Below are positions 1 through 5,717 of a DNA stretch of 5,717 nucleotides, piece after piece. The notes below the pieces were generated by a model. That model searched no databases, was not told the DNA's origin, and saw only the letters and a program-made list of their open reading frames with translations. This stretch comes from a bacterium. Its GTDB lineage: Bacteria; AUK180; JAQVHJ01. The stretch covers positions 1-5,717 of the forward strand of contig JAQVHJ010000171.1 in NCBI GenBank assembly GCA_028696285.1, read 5' to 3'. The translations under genes were made by a program, and so were the position numbers. The stretch's first letter is position 1. Each line of letters opens with the position of its first letter.

Positions 1-747
1 ATAACTCTTGGAATAGAATCACTCCACGGTGGCTTCCTGATAGTGTTCGATGACATTACGCATATAATTCATATTCAGAAGAAAGAGGTTTGGCGCGATG
101 TCGCAACGCAATTGGCGCACGAGATAAAGAATCCCCTCACCCCGATAAAATTATCAGCACAAAGAGTATTAAAGAAATATAATGAAGGCGCAGATGACTT
201 TGGAGAAATTTTAAACAGGTCTTATTCAACAATCATCCAGGAAGTAGATAACATTAAAGCGCTCGTTGACCATTTCAATTCATTTGCCAGGTTACCAGAA
301 CCGAAATTACAAGAATTAAATCTGAATGAAATAATAACGGAGGTATCAGATCTTTACAGAACCCAGGAAAATTTGAAGATAATAGAAGAGTATTCAGATA
401 ACCTTCCGCCGCTCCTGCTCGATAAAATGCAGATAAAGCGCGCAATGAAAAATATTATAGACAATGCAATAGAATCATTTTTAAAGAAGGGGACAATAAA
501 GATTTCAACGGAATTTTTTTCTGATGGAAATTTTGTTTTGCTTCAGGTTCAAGATGATGGAAAAGGAATGGAGAAAGAGGAATTGGAAAAGATCTTCCTT
601 CCGTACTTCTCTTCAAAAGAAAAGGGAATGGGGCTCGGCCTCGCGATCGTGGATAAAATTATATCCGACCATAACGCTCAGATTGAAATTTTCAGTGAGC
701 CTTATCAGGGGACAACTGTCAAGATTAAATTTTTTGCTCCAACTTGA
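1..747 (+). CDS. NtrY-like sensor histidine kinase, C-terminal part (5' end outside the window)
   Basis: The reading frame is open from base 1, so the visible 248 residues are the C-terminal part of a longer membrane sensor kinase. Residues 1-21 (ending FLIVFDDIT) look like the end of a PAS-type domain. The H-box AHEIKNPLTP follows, with the phosphoacceptor His at visible residue 40. The ATPase domain is complete: N-box NIIDNA (about 151-156), G1 box DDGKGM (about 185-190), F-box with PYFSSK (about 201-206) and G2 box GMGLGLAI (about 209-216). The H-box wording and the short DDIT-to-H-box linker resemble NtrY, the sensor of NtrY/NtrX systems linked to nitrogen or redox control. By family, it would autophosphorylate on His and pass phosphate to a response regulator, often an NtrC-type sigma54 activator. 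No regulator is in the window, so the partner and signal are unknown. The GTG at 43 is not the start, because domain-like sequence continues upstream in frame. The stop overlaps the next gene's start. Kinase identity is firm; the NtrY subfamily is likely. Confidence 0.93.
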   Translation: MTLGIESLHGGFLIVFDDITHIIHIQKKEVWRDVATQLAHEIKNPLTPIKLSAQRVLKKYNEGADDFGEILNRSYSTIIQEVDNIKALVDHFNSFARLPEPKLQELNLNEIITEVSDLYRTQENLKIIEEYSDNLPPLLLDKMQIKRAMKNIIDNAIESFLKKGTIKISTEFFSDGNFVLLQVQDDGKGMEKEELEKIFLPYFSSKEKGMGLGLAIVDKIISDHNAQIEIFSEPYQGTTVKIKFFAPT

Positions 748-1463
748 TATTTAAAGAATTTTTAGCATTTTTATTTAACAGGTATTGCGCCTGCTGCGGA
801 AAGGGTCTGTCATTTTCTGAGCAGACGGTCTGCTCCCTGTGCCTTGATTCAATTGAGACATTTGAAGAAATAATAACCTGCAGCAAGTGCGGTAAACCAG
901 TAAGGGATTATACTCCCTCTGCAGATAATTATATCTGCGGAATCTGCAGTAGAAAGCGGTTTCATTATTCTGAACTGTATGTTTTCGGTCCATACAAGGG
1001 GAAGTTAAAAGACCTATTAATTACGTATAAATTCCGCAACCGCTCGGATCTTTCAGAGATTTTTGCCGAACTCCTCATGCTTGACGAGAGATTCCTTGAC
1101 TTTATTTCAGACGGAGAGCTGTTTATCCCCGTTCCCTTGAGTGATAAACGGTTGAATTTCCGCGGGTATAATCAGGTATATTTAATATTAAAACATCTCA
1201 AATTTCGATTACACGGATTAAAAATCGAGGAGAGGGTGATAAAGCGCGTACGTGAAACGGAATTTCAGAAGAACCTTAAAATTACTGCGCGCCGTGCGAA
1301 TATTCGTGGAGCCTTCCATGTTACATCGGAAGAAACAGTAAAAGGTAAAAACATCGTATTGTTCGACGATATTTATACAACCGGCGCTACCGCCGGGGAA
1401 ATCTCCCGGATTTTAAAGCGTGCCGGGGCAAGAAAAATAAAAGTTGCAGTAATAGCAAGGTAA
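744..1463 (+). CDS. ComF family protein (double zinc ribbon plus phosphoribosyltransferase fold)
   Basis: This 239-residue protein has the standard ComF layout. The N-terminus carries four CxxC pairs (C15/C18, C30/C33, C46/C49, C65/C68), enough for two zinc sites, plus an extra C17. A KFRNR-type segment (about 96-100) and PVPLSDKRLNFRGYNQ (129-144) follow. Next comes the family pattern of T172, Q175 and L178 leading to NIRGAF (186-191). The PRPP-binding loop IVLFDDIYTTGAT is at 204-216. ComF proteins take part in DNA uptake during natural transformation in some bacteria, but homologues are widespread without other competence genes and the chemistry is unresolved. None of the window's other genes is a competence gene, so a transformation role is not supported here. 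The TTG start is inferred: an in-frame stop lies at 726-728, there is no ATG or GTG before the first cysteines, and TTGA overlaps the kinase stop. No Shine-Dalgarno site is evident, which fits termination-reinitiation coupling to the kinase gene. Confidence 0.93.
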   Translation: MIFKEFLAFLFNRYCACCGKGLSFSEQTVCSLCLDSIETFEEIITCSKCGKPVRDYTPSADNYICGICSRKRFHYSELYVFGPYKGKLKDLLITYKFRNRSDLSEIFAELLMLDERFLDFISDGELFIPVPLSDKRLNFRGYNQVYLILKHLKFRLHGLKIEERVIKRVRETEFQKNLKITARRANIRGAFHVTSEETVKGKNIVLFDDIYTTGATAGEISRILKRAGARKIKVAVIAR

Positions 1464-1524
1464 AAACAGATATTTATATTTGAGATTTACTATAATTTAT
1501 ATAGAATAATATATAAAAAATTAC

Positions 1525-1554
1525 TTGACACTATATAATAAGATATGCTATAAT
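1525..1554 (+). promoter_or_regulatory. Strong sigma70-type promoter with extended -10, driving the secreted-protein/PorV-like unit
   Basis: A perfect -35 hexamer TTGACA (1525-1530) is followed after 18 bp by a perfect -10 hexamer TATAAT (1549-1554). A TGC directly before the -10 makes an extended -10 element. The surrounding DNA is strongly AT-rich. Transcription would be expected to begin near 1561, giving a leader of about 41 nt before the ATG at 1602. Other TATAAT words at 1491-1496 and 1534-1539 lack a correctly spaced -35. Strength is inferred from consensus match only. Confidence 0.85.
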
Positions 1555-1590
1555 ACAACTTAACTTAATGTCTTTAACTTCAATTTAAAC

Positions 1591-1597
1591 AGGAGGT
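1591..1597 (+). promoter_or_regulatory. Shine-Dalgarno site for the 872-residue secreted protein
   Basis: AGGAGGT lies 4 bases before the ATG at 1602. It is a near-complete anti-16S match and supports that ATG over the second in-frame ATG at 1617. The spacing is on the short side. Confidence 0.85.
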
Positions 1598-1601
1598 CTA
1601 G

Positions 1602-4220
1602 ATGAAAAGGACTTTTATGGCCGCTTTTTTATTAATTACATTTTTTATCTTTGGTTTGACATCCGTTCAAGGAGTATATCTTGCCCCGGATGAAATGTCC
1701 GCAGGTTACTTTTGGACAGAATCAATGGGGTTAGGATATGAAGCCCATTCAGGGATTATGACACCAAACTACATGGGTGGATTTTATACATTTACAATGT
1801 GTGATATTGCAACATGGGATCCAATCAATGACGACCATTTATATTATGGGAGTGTGTGGATAGGTAATGGCACCACATTAGATTATGGTGGGGATTATTG
1901 TTTTATTGACGGAAATACATTTGAAATGGAATATTTGGTTTGGGATGAATTGTATTACACGTCACCCATAATTGCCTCAGGCGGATATGAAACATTAATG
2001 AAGGTTAGAGGTTGGAATACTGATTTAACGATTGACTTCAGAACATTTAATGATTATAACGATAATTTTATGGTTCAAGTTTATATTATTAAAAATGATA
2101 CGGCAAATAATTATACCGGTTTATATTTCGGACAAGTCATGGATTATGATATTAACATGGATTGGACACTTGCAGAATCTGTCGCAGGAGTTACAGATCT
2201 TTATGTATCTGATGCAACTTCCGGATATAAAGAGAAGAATGACTGGGCCGGATTTGATTCAGATTATGAAGTCGGTTACATGTATGATTTTGAATTGGGG
2301 ATTTCAAGCCCCCTTTATTTTGGAGTTAAATGTTTAACTGATGATTTAGCTTCTTTTAATATTCTTGAAGTTGCTCCGCAATATATTTCAACCTCATATC
2401 TTGGAGGTACGGTTTCAGGCAATGATAAATTAATTTATGACTTGGATCCCTGGTTAGGAAACGGATTTCCAATGATCTTTGCCGGGAACCAGATGGTTCT
2501 CAATACGTATGAATGTTATAACTACATGTCTAATAGTGAATTTGATGGAAATACAAAAAGATCCGGAGATTATGAAATTGTTGCTTCAATAGGACCTTTT
2601 GACTTGGCTTCCGGAGAAGTGAAGGTAATTGCCTTTGCAGTCGGGGGAAATGTTTATTCAAAGGAAGATATGACAAACCAGATGATCAGTGCCCAAATCT
2701 ATTACGACAGCATGGTTAAAAATAACCTGACGGATGCTATTCCTGTAAATGCACCTGTACAGGAAGGTGTTCCTTATGAAAAATACAATACAGTAACGAA
2801 AGTTACAGAAGCCACATATTTCTGGGCCTTAGACGGAAACATTACAGGAGAATATGCGAATAATTCGGGTTATAATGTTTATATGACAATAGATTGGGAT
2901 ATTTTCATTGAAATATATTCCGGAATTTTCCCGACAGAATTATATAGTTATTATTCAAACAGTTTATATAAGCCGACGATAGCGACTTTCAGCGGGTTTA
3001 AATTAACGGAGGGAGTTGATTATACCGCGGGAGAATCGGTTCAGTTGTGGGTATCTGCGATTGGTCCGAATTGGGACAACAATACTTTCGCAAATTCAAG
3101 TAAAGCGTTAATAATGAATATTGACACCTATCCCGAAACGCCGGCATTATCGGTTAATCTTCTTCCCAATACTTCAGACGGTTCAGATGTTTTGTTAGTC
3201 TGGTCAGAAGCAAATACTAAAGACCAGGATATCATGCAGTATAATATCTACCGTTCGAATCCGGGAGCAGATGCAAGCAGTCTGGTCAATATTCCTGTCG
3301 CTACAATTCTTACTTCAACACGGATCATTGATATTTATGATACTGCAGGTCTTGACGGAGATACTGCTCCTTTAATGATCTTAAATGACGGCTCAACATA
3401 CAGGCCGAATACATATAGAGCAGATTATAATCTGGCTCCGGAAGGGTTCAGTTTATCTAATACATATAATTTCTCAACAAGCCATTTACTGGTAGGAGAA
3501 TTAGATACCGGAACAACATATTACTTCCAGGTTACCCTTACGGACTTTAGCGGGTTAACCGCGACAGCGGATGCAACACCGATAGTAATGATGCCGGGCT
3601 CACCGTTGAACTTGACAGCAACAATGGGTGATCAAATCGTCAGATTGGCCTGGACATTATCAACAGACCCGAATATATTTAAATATAATGTTTACAGGAC
3701 AAAAGCTAATCCTGACGGGAGCATGCCTCCGAAAAACTCTTCTACATGGACGCTAATAGGCGCTACTCTTGCAAGTTCAACGCATCCGAACAGATATGTT
3801 GACAAGAAAATAGAAGATAACCAGAAATACTTCTATTATGTTACGGCCTTTGATAAAATCCAGAATAAAGAAAGTTACAGTTCAAATTATGCAGCTGTAA
3901 TAACCTCTGTTCGTGTATCGAAGGATCTTGAAGGTGTAATTGTTGCGCCGAATCCTTATAAGAAGGGGATCTCAAACGTAAATTATATAATCTTTGCAAG
4001 ATTGACAGATGAGGCAGAGATAAATATTTATACCTTGTCAGGGTCTTTAATAAAAACATTAACACATACTCCTTCTACTGCAAGTATGTATGGTCCGGGT
4101 TCCTGCATGTGGAATCTGACCAATGAAGACGGAGAAGAAGTAGCTTCCGGCCTTTATCTCTGGGTTGCAACCAATCCCGCAGGAGATAAGAAAACCGGTC
4201 GTTTAGTAATTATCCGATAA
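1602..4220 (+). CDS. Secreted fibronectin type III protein with C-terminal FlgD-Ig/T9SS-type sorting-like domain
   Basis: An 872-residue exported protein. Residues 1-24 form a signal peptide: MKR, a hydrophobic run, and likely cleavage after VQG. Residues 25-375 are rich in Tyr, Asp, Asn and Gly and predicted mainly beta. I cannot assign them to a named enzyme family, but stretches such as the one around DNFMVQVYIIKND (154-166), WAGFDSDYEVGYMYD (215-229) and GPFDLASGEVKVIAFAVGG (331-349) resemble N-terminal modules of other large FN3/sorting-domain proteins. Residues 376-510 are also unassigned. Two FN3-like domains follow at about 515-661 and 665-767, each with a YNIYRS/YNVYRT strand and a late YYFQVTLTD/YFYYVTAFD strand. 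The C-terminus (777-872) has APNPY, INIYTLSG, ASGLYLW and a final KKTGRLVIIR, as in FlgD-Ig or T9SS type A sorting domains. I see no catalytic motif, so a surface, adhesive or structural role is inferred. The gene is first after the strong promoter and is followed by the PorV-like gene. Confidence 0.85.
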   Translation: MKRTFMAAFLLITFFIFGLTSVQGVYLAPDEMSAGYFWTESMGLGYEAHSGIMTPNYMGGFYTFTMCDIATWDPINDDHLYYGSVWIGNGTTLDYGGDYCFIDGNTFEMEYLVWDELYYTSPIIASGGYETLMKVRGWNTDLTIDFRTFNDYNDNFMVQVYIIKNDTANNYTGLYFGQVMDYDINMDWTLAESVAGVTDLYVSDATSGYKEKNDWAGFDSDYEVGYMYDFELGISSPLYFGVKCLTDDLASFNILEVAPQYISTSYLGGTVSGNDKLIYDLDPWLGNGFPMIFAGNQMVLNTYECYNYMSNSEFDGNTKRSGDYEIVASIGPFDLASGEVKVIAFAVGGNVYSKEDMTNQMISAQIYYDSMVKNNLTDAIPVNAPVQEGVPYEKYNTVTKVTEATYFWALDGNITGEYANNSGYNVYMTIDWDIFIEIYSGIFPTELYSYYSNSLYKPTIATFSGFKLTEGVDYTAGESVQLWVSAIGPNWDNNTFANSSKALIMNIDTYPETPALSVNLLPNTSDGSDVLLVWSEANTKDQDIMQYNIYRSNPGADASSLVNIPVATILTSTRIIDIYDTAGLDGDTAPLMILNDGSTYRPNTYRADYNLAPEGFSLSNTYNFSTSHLLVGELDTGTTYYFQVTLTDFSGLTATADATPIVMMPGSPLNLTATMGDQIVRLAWTLSTDPNIFKYNVYRTKANPDGSMPPKNSSTWTLIGATLASSTHPNRYVDKKIEDNQKYFYYVTAFDKIQNKESYSSNYAAVITSVRVSKDLEGVIVAPNPYKKGISNVNYIIFARLTDEAEINIYTLSGSLIKTLTHTPSTASMYGPGSCMWNLTNEDGEEVASGLYLWVATNPAGDKKTGRLVIIR

Positions 4221-4236
4221 TCATTTAATATAAATT

Positions 4237-4244
4237 AAAGGAGG
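4237..4244 (+). promoter_or_regulatory. Shine-Dalgarno site for the PorV/PorQ-family gene
   Basis: AAAGGAGG lies 9 bases before the ATG at 4254 and fixes that start. It sits in a 33-bp gap after the upstream stop. The gap holds no terminator or recognisable promoter, so co-transcription with the secreted-protein gene is likely. Confidence 0.85.
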
Positions 4245-4253
4245 AGTAATCCA

Positions 4254-5255
4254 ATGAAACGGATTTTAACCATAATCTTAACACTAAGTTTAATTGCCCT
4301 TTCAGTTCCGGCTTTTGCAGTTACAACCGGAGGAACTTCAGCGCAATTTCTTAAAATTCCTATCGGCCCTCGCGCAGAAGCTATGGGCGGGGCATTTACC
4401 GGTTTAGCTGATGACGGTTCCGCATTGTTCTGGAACCCCGCAGGAACCGCTCAGGTTAATAAGGCGCAGATGGTAGGAGGATATGTAGGTTATGTTGCAA
4501 AGATTAAATATGAATATTTCGCCGCATCATTTCCTATCGGTGAGTATGATTATTTCGGTATTGGTTTGGGGGCATTAAACACTCCGCCAATGCTCGTAAC
4601 ATCCATTGAAACTGTTGATATCAACGGAGAGATTATAAACAATTTATACGGTGCAACTCAGGATGAATTCAATGCGAGCGATAATTTCTTTATCTTTAAT
4701 TACTCACGCAGATTTGTTTATAATCAAAGAGATCTCTTTTACTTAGGTGTAAATCTCAAATATATCCGGGAGTCTCTTGAAGAATATAAAGATTTTACCG
4801 TATGCGGGGACCTTGGATTAATCTTTAAATTGAACGAGAATTTCCGCTTAGGTCTTGCTGTCCAAAATATGGGCGGCTCCTTAAAGTTTATTGAGGAAGA
4901 GGAACAGATTCCGCAATCAATGAGATTTGGTGTTTCATACTATTTCATGAACAACGAATTGAACAGGCTTGTTGTTGCATCAGATATAATTAAATTCAAT
5001 GACGAAGATATTAACGTAGGTCTCGGCGGAGAATATGTATTTAGAGATTTATTCAGTCTTAGATTGGGATATAAGAACACGGACCTTGGCTCATTAACCG
5101 CAGGTTGCGGTGTTATCGTTAAGTTCACAAAGACACGAAAAATAAAGGGCACAGTCGAAAGAATAGAGATGGCTCGGATTGGAATTAATTATTCATTTGT
5201 AGATTTCGGTGATTTGGGTCAAACTCACCGTTATTCAATGAGCTTTACATTTTAA
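4254..5255 (+). CDS. PorV/PorQ-family outer-membrane beta-barrel protein
   Basis: A 333-residue protein with a signal peptide: MKR, then a hydrophobic stretch, with likely cleavage after AFA at residue 22. The mature N-terminus carries the family signature, GPRAEAMGGAFTGLADDG (38-55) followed by ALFWNPAG (57-64). The rest shows alternating polar and aromatic beta-strands such as RFVYNQRDLFYLGVNLKYI, LFSLRLGYKN and the final YSMSFTF. The C-terminal Phe is the usual signal for insertion by the BAM machinery. The fold is that of FadL-like 14-strand barrels. In Bacteroidota, PorV takes sorting-domain cargo from the type IX translocon to the attachment complex, and PorQ is a related barrel. Outside Bacteroidota this family is widespread and mostly unstudied. 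Position 33 bp after a gene for a sorting-domain-like protein supports a cargo-handling role. A generic transport porin remains possible. Subfamily (PorV or PorQ) cannot be settled by eye, so no symbol is given. Confidence 0.87.
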   Translation: MKRILTIILTLSLIALSVPAFAVTTGGTSAQFLKIPIGPRAEAMGGAFTGLADDGSALFWNPAGTAQVNKAQMVGGYVGYVAKIKYEYFAASFPIGEYDYFGIGLGALNTPPMLVTSIETVDINGEIINNLYGATQDEFNASDNFFIFNYSRRFVYNQRDLFYLGVNLKYIRESLEEYKDFTVCGDLGLIFKLNENFRLGLAVQNMGGSLKFIEEEEQIPQSMRFGVSYYFMNNELNRLVVASDIIKFNDEDINVGLGGEYVFRDLFSLRLGYKNTDLGSLTAGCGVIVKFTKTRKIKGTVERIEMARIGINYSFVDFGDLGQTHRYSMSFTF

Positions 5256-5281
5256 ATGAAAAGGTTTCAAAAATAAAATAA

Positions 5282-5313
5282 AAAAAGGCGCCTTTTCCAT
5301 AAGGCGCTTTTTT
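5282..5313 (+). terminator. Intrinsic terminator after the PorV/PorQ-family gene
   Basis: The core stem GCGCCTT (5288-5294) pairs perfectly with AAGGCGC (5301-5307) around the 6-nt loop TTCCAT. A G-U pair (5287/5308) and an upstream A-run pairing with the T-tract (5309-5313) can extend it. A six-T tract directly follows the core stem. This is a textbook Rho-independent terminator 32 bp after the PorV-like stop. Because of the A-run it could also work on the opposite strand, but no opposing gene is visible. It ends only 18 bp before the gap start codon, so a role in the gap leader is also possible. Confidence 0.92.
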
Positions 5314-5317
5314 AATC

Positions 5318-5324
5318 AAGGAGG
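5318..5324 (+). promoter_or_regulatory. Shine-Dalgarno site for gap
   Basis: AAGGAGG is followed by 7 bases and the ATG at 5332, an ideal spacing that fixes the start. It lies only 4 bases past the terminator T-tract, so hairpin and ribosome site are close neighbours on any transcript that spans both. Confidence 0.88.
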
Positions 5325-5331
5325 AATTTCT

Positions 5332-5717
5332 ATGGCAATTAAAATTGGAATCAATGGATTTGGAAGAATAGGAAGGCTTGTTTTCAAGAGATTGATTACA
5401 AACAGTGAATTCAAAAAATATTTTGATATTGTCGGGATCAATGATTTAATGTCAACTGACTTGTTGGCGCATTTACTTAAATATGATTCAGTTCATGGTG
5501 TATTCCCGCTCGAAGTTTCACATACGAAGGATTCTATTGTAGTTGGCGGGGAAGAAACGAGAATCTTTGCCGAGAGAGACCCATCCAAGTTAAAATGGGG
5601 TGAATTAGGGGCAGAGATTATCTTAGAATCGACCGGACTATTCAGATCGGCAGCTGATGCCGGGCTACACTTGAAAGGCGGCGCAAAAAAAGTTATTATC
5701 AGTGCTCCGGCAAAAGG
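5332..5717 (+). CDS. gap: Glyceraldehyde-3-phosphate dehydrogenase, type I, N-terminal part (3' end outside the window)
   Basis: The frame is open from the ATG to the window edge: 128 codons plus two bases of a family normally about 330-340 residues long. It begins MAIKIGINGFGRIGR, the Rossmann dinucleotide-binding glycine motif. Further family hallmarks are GINDL (35-39), whose Asp38 matches the adenosine-ribose-binding Asp typical of NAD-preferring enzymes, then LAHLLKYDSVHG, AERDPSKLKWGE, ESTGLF and KKVIISAPAK near the end. The catalytic Cys and His lie beyond the window. The enzyme oxidises glyceraldehyde-3-phosphate to 1,3-bisphosphoglycerate with NAD+ and phosphate in cytosolic glycolysis, and also runs in reverse. 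It is often followed by pgk and tpiA, which cannot be checked here. No clear promoter lies between the terminator and the start codon, so how it is transcribed is open. Confidence 0.97.
   Translation, partial: MAIKIGINGFGRIGRLVFKRLITNSEFKKYFDIVGINDLMSTDLLAHLLKYDSVHGVFPLEVSHTKDSIVVGGEETRIFAERDPSKLKWGELGAEIILESTGLFRSAADAGLHLKGGAKKVIISAPAK

Noticed and set aside
43..45. GTG as the start codon of the histidine kinase
   Set aside because: The frame is open to base 1 and upstream codons read like the end of a PAS domain; a start here would leave a kinase without a sensor part. The gene is treated as truncated by the window.
524..754. Second + strand open frame over the kinase ATPase domain
   Set aside because: It is an out-of-frame reading of the conserved G1, F and G2 boxes and has no features of its own.
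775..993. Open frame on the minus strand within comF
   Set aside because: It lies opposite the conserved zinc-ribbon coding region of a clear ComF gene, and its translation shows no recognisable domain.
1496..1517. AT-only hairpin (TTTATAT / ATATAAA, 8-nt loop) as a comF terminator
   Set aside because: The 7-bp stem has no G-C pair and is followed by A residues, not a T-tract. Such pairings are expected by chance in this AT-rich gap, so no terminator is called after comF.
2032..2337. Second + strand open frame inside the secreted-protein gene
   Set aside because: It overlaps the well-supported 872-residue frame and gives an Ile/Met-rich translation typical of an out-of-frame reading of AT-rich DNA.
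3841..4065. Open frame on the minus strand opposite the second FN3-like and C-terminal domains
   Set aside because: Low-complexity Leu/Ser/Gln-rich translation without domain signs, fully antisense to a supported gene.
4940..5152. Open frame on the minus strand opposite the PorV/PorQ-family gene
   Set aside because: Antisense to conserved beta-barrel coding sequence; no family resemblance in its translation.
5244..5279. TTTACA (5244-5249) with TAAAAT (5274-5279) as a gap promoter
   Set aside because: The spacing is 24 bp, too long for a standard sigma70 promoter, and the -35 overlaps the end of the PorV-like gene. It is mentioned only as a weak possibility.

Overview
The window holds five protein-coding genes, all on the + strand. 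Two are cut by the window edges. The DNA is AT-rich. Signal peptides, a beta-barrel protein with a C-terminal Phe, and PorV-like and T9SS-like sequence features point to a diderm (outer-membrane) bacterium. The mix of an NtrY-type kinase, an FN3 protein with a sorting-type C-terminus and a PorV/PorQ-family protein recalls AT-rich uncultured diderm lineages, such as Elusimicrobiota-like or WOR-3/Firestonebacteria-like candidate phyla. That placement is an inference from protein style; no marker gene here fixes the taxonomy.

Layout. (1) Positions 1-747 are the 3' part of an NtrY-like sensor histidine kinase: the end of a PAS-like domain, the His-phosphoacceptor domain and a full ATPase domain. 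(2) Positions 744-1463 are a ComF-family zinc-ribbon/phosphoribosyltransferase-fold protein. It starts at a TTG that overlaps the kinase stop codon, so the two are probably translationally coupled. (3) Positions 1464-1601 are a very AT-rich intergenic region with a near-perfect extended -10 sigma70-type promoter (TTGACA, 18 bp, TGC-TATAAT) and a strong Shine-Dalgarno site. (4) Positions 1602-4220 encode an 872-residue secreted protein: signal peptide, a large unassigned Tyr/Asp/Asn-rich N-terminal region, two fibronectin type III-like domains, and a C-terminal FlgD-Ig/T9SS-sorting-like domain. (5) Positions 4254-5255 encode a PorV/PorQ-family outer-membrane beta-barrel, 33 bp downstream and so probably in the same transcript. 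(6) A strong intrinsic terminator lies at 5282-5313. (7) From 5332 to the window edge is the N-terminal third of a type I glyceraldehyde-3-phosphate dehydrogenase, whose start codon is only 18 bp past the terminator T-tract.

The most coherent unit is 1525-5313: one strong promoter, a sorting-tagged secreted protein, a PorV-like protein and one terminator. In Bacteroidota, PorV helps process and anchor proteins carrying a C-terminal sorting domain. Here the cargo-like and PorV-like genes are adjacent, which suggests a dedicated secretion or surface-display pair. The kinase/comF pair and gap look like independent neighbours. I see no mobile element, CRISPR array, tRNA or rRNA, and no non-coding stretch over 300 bases.
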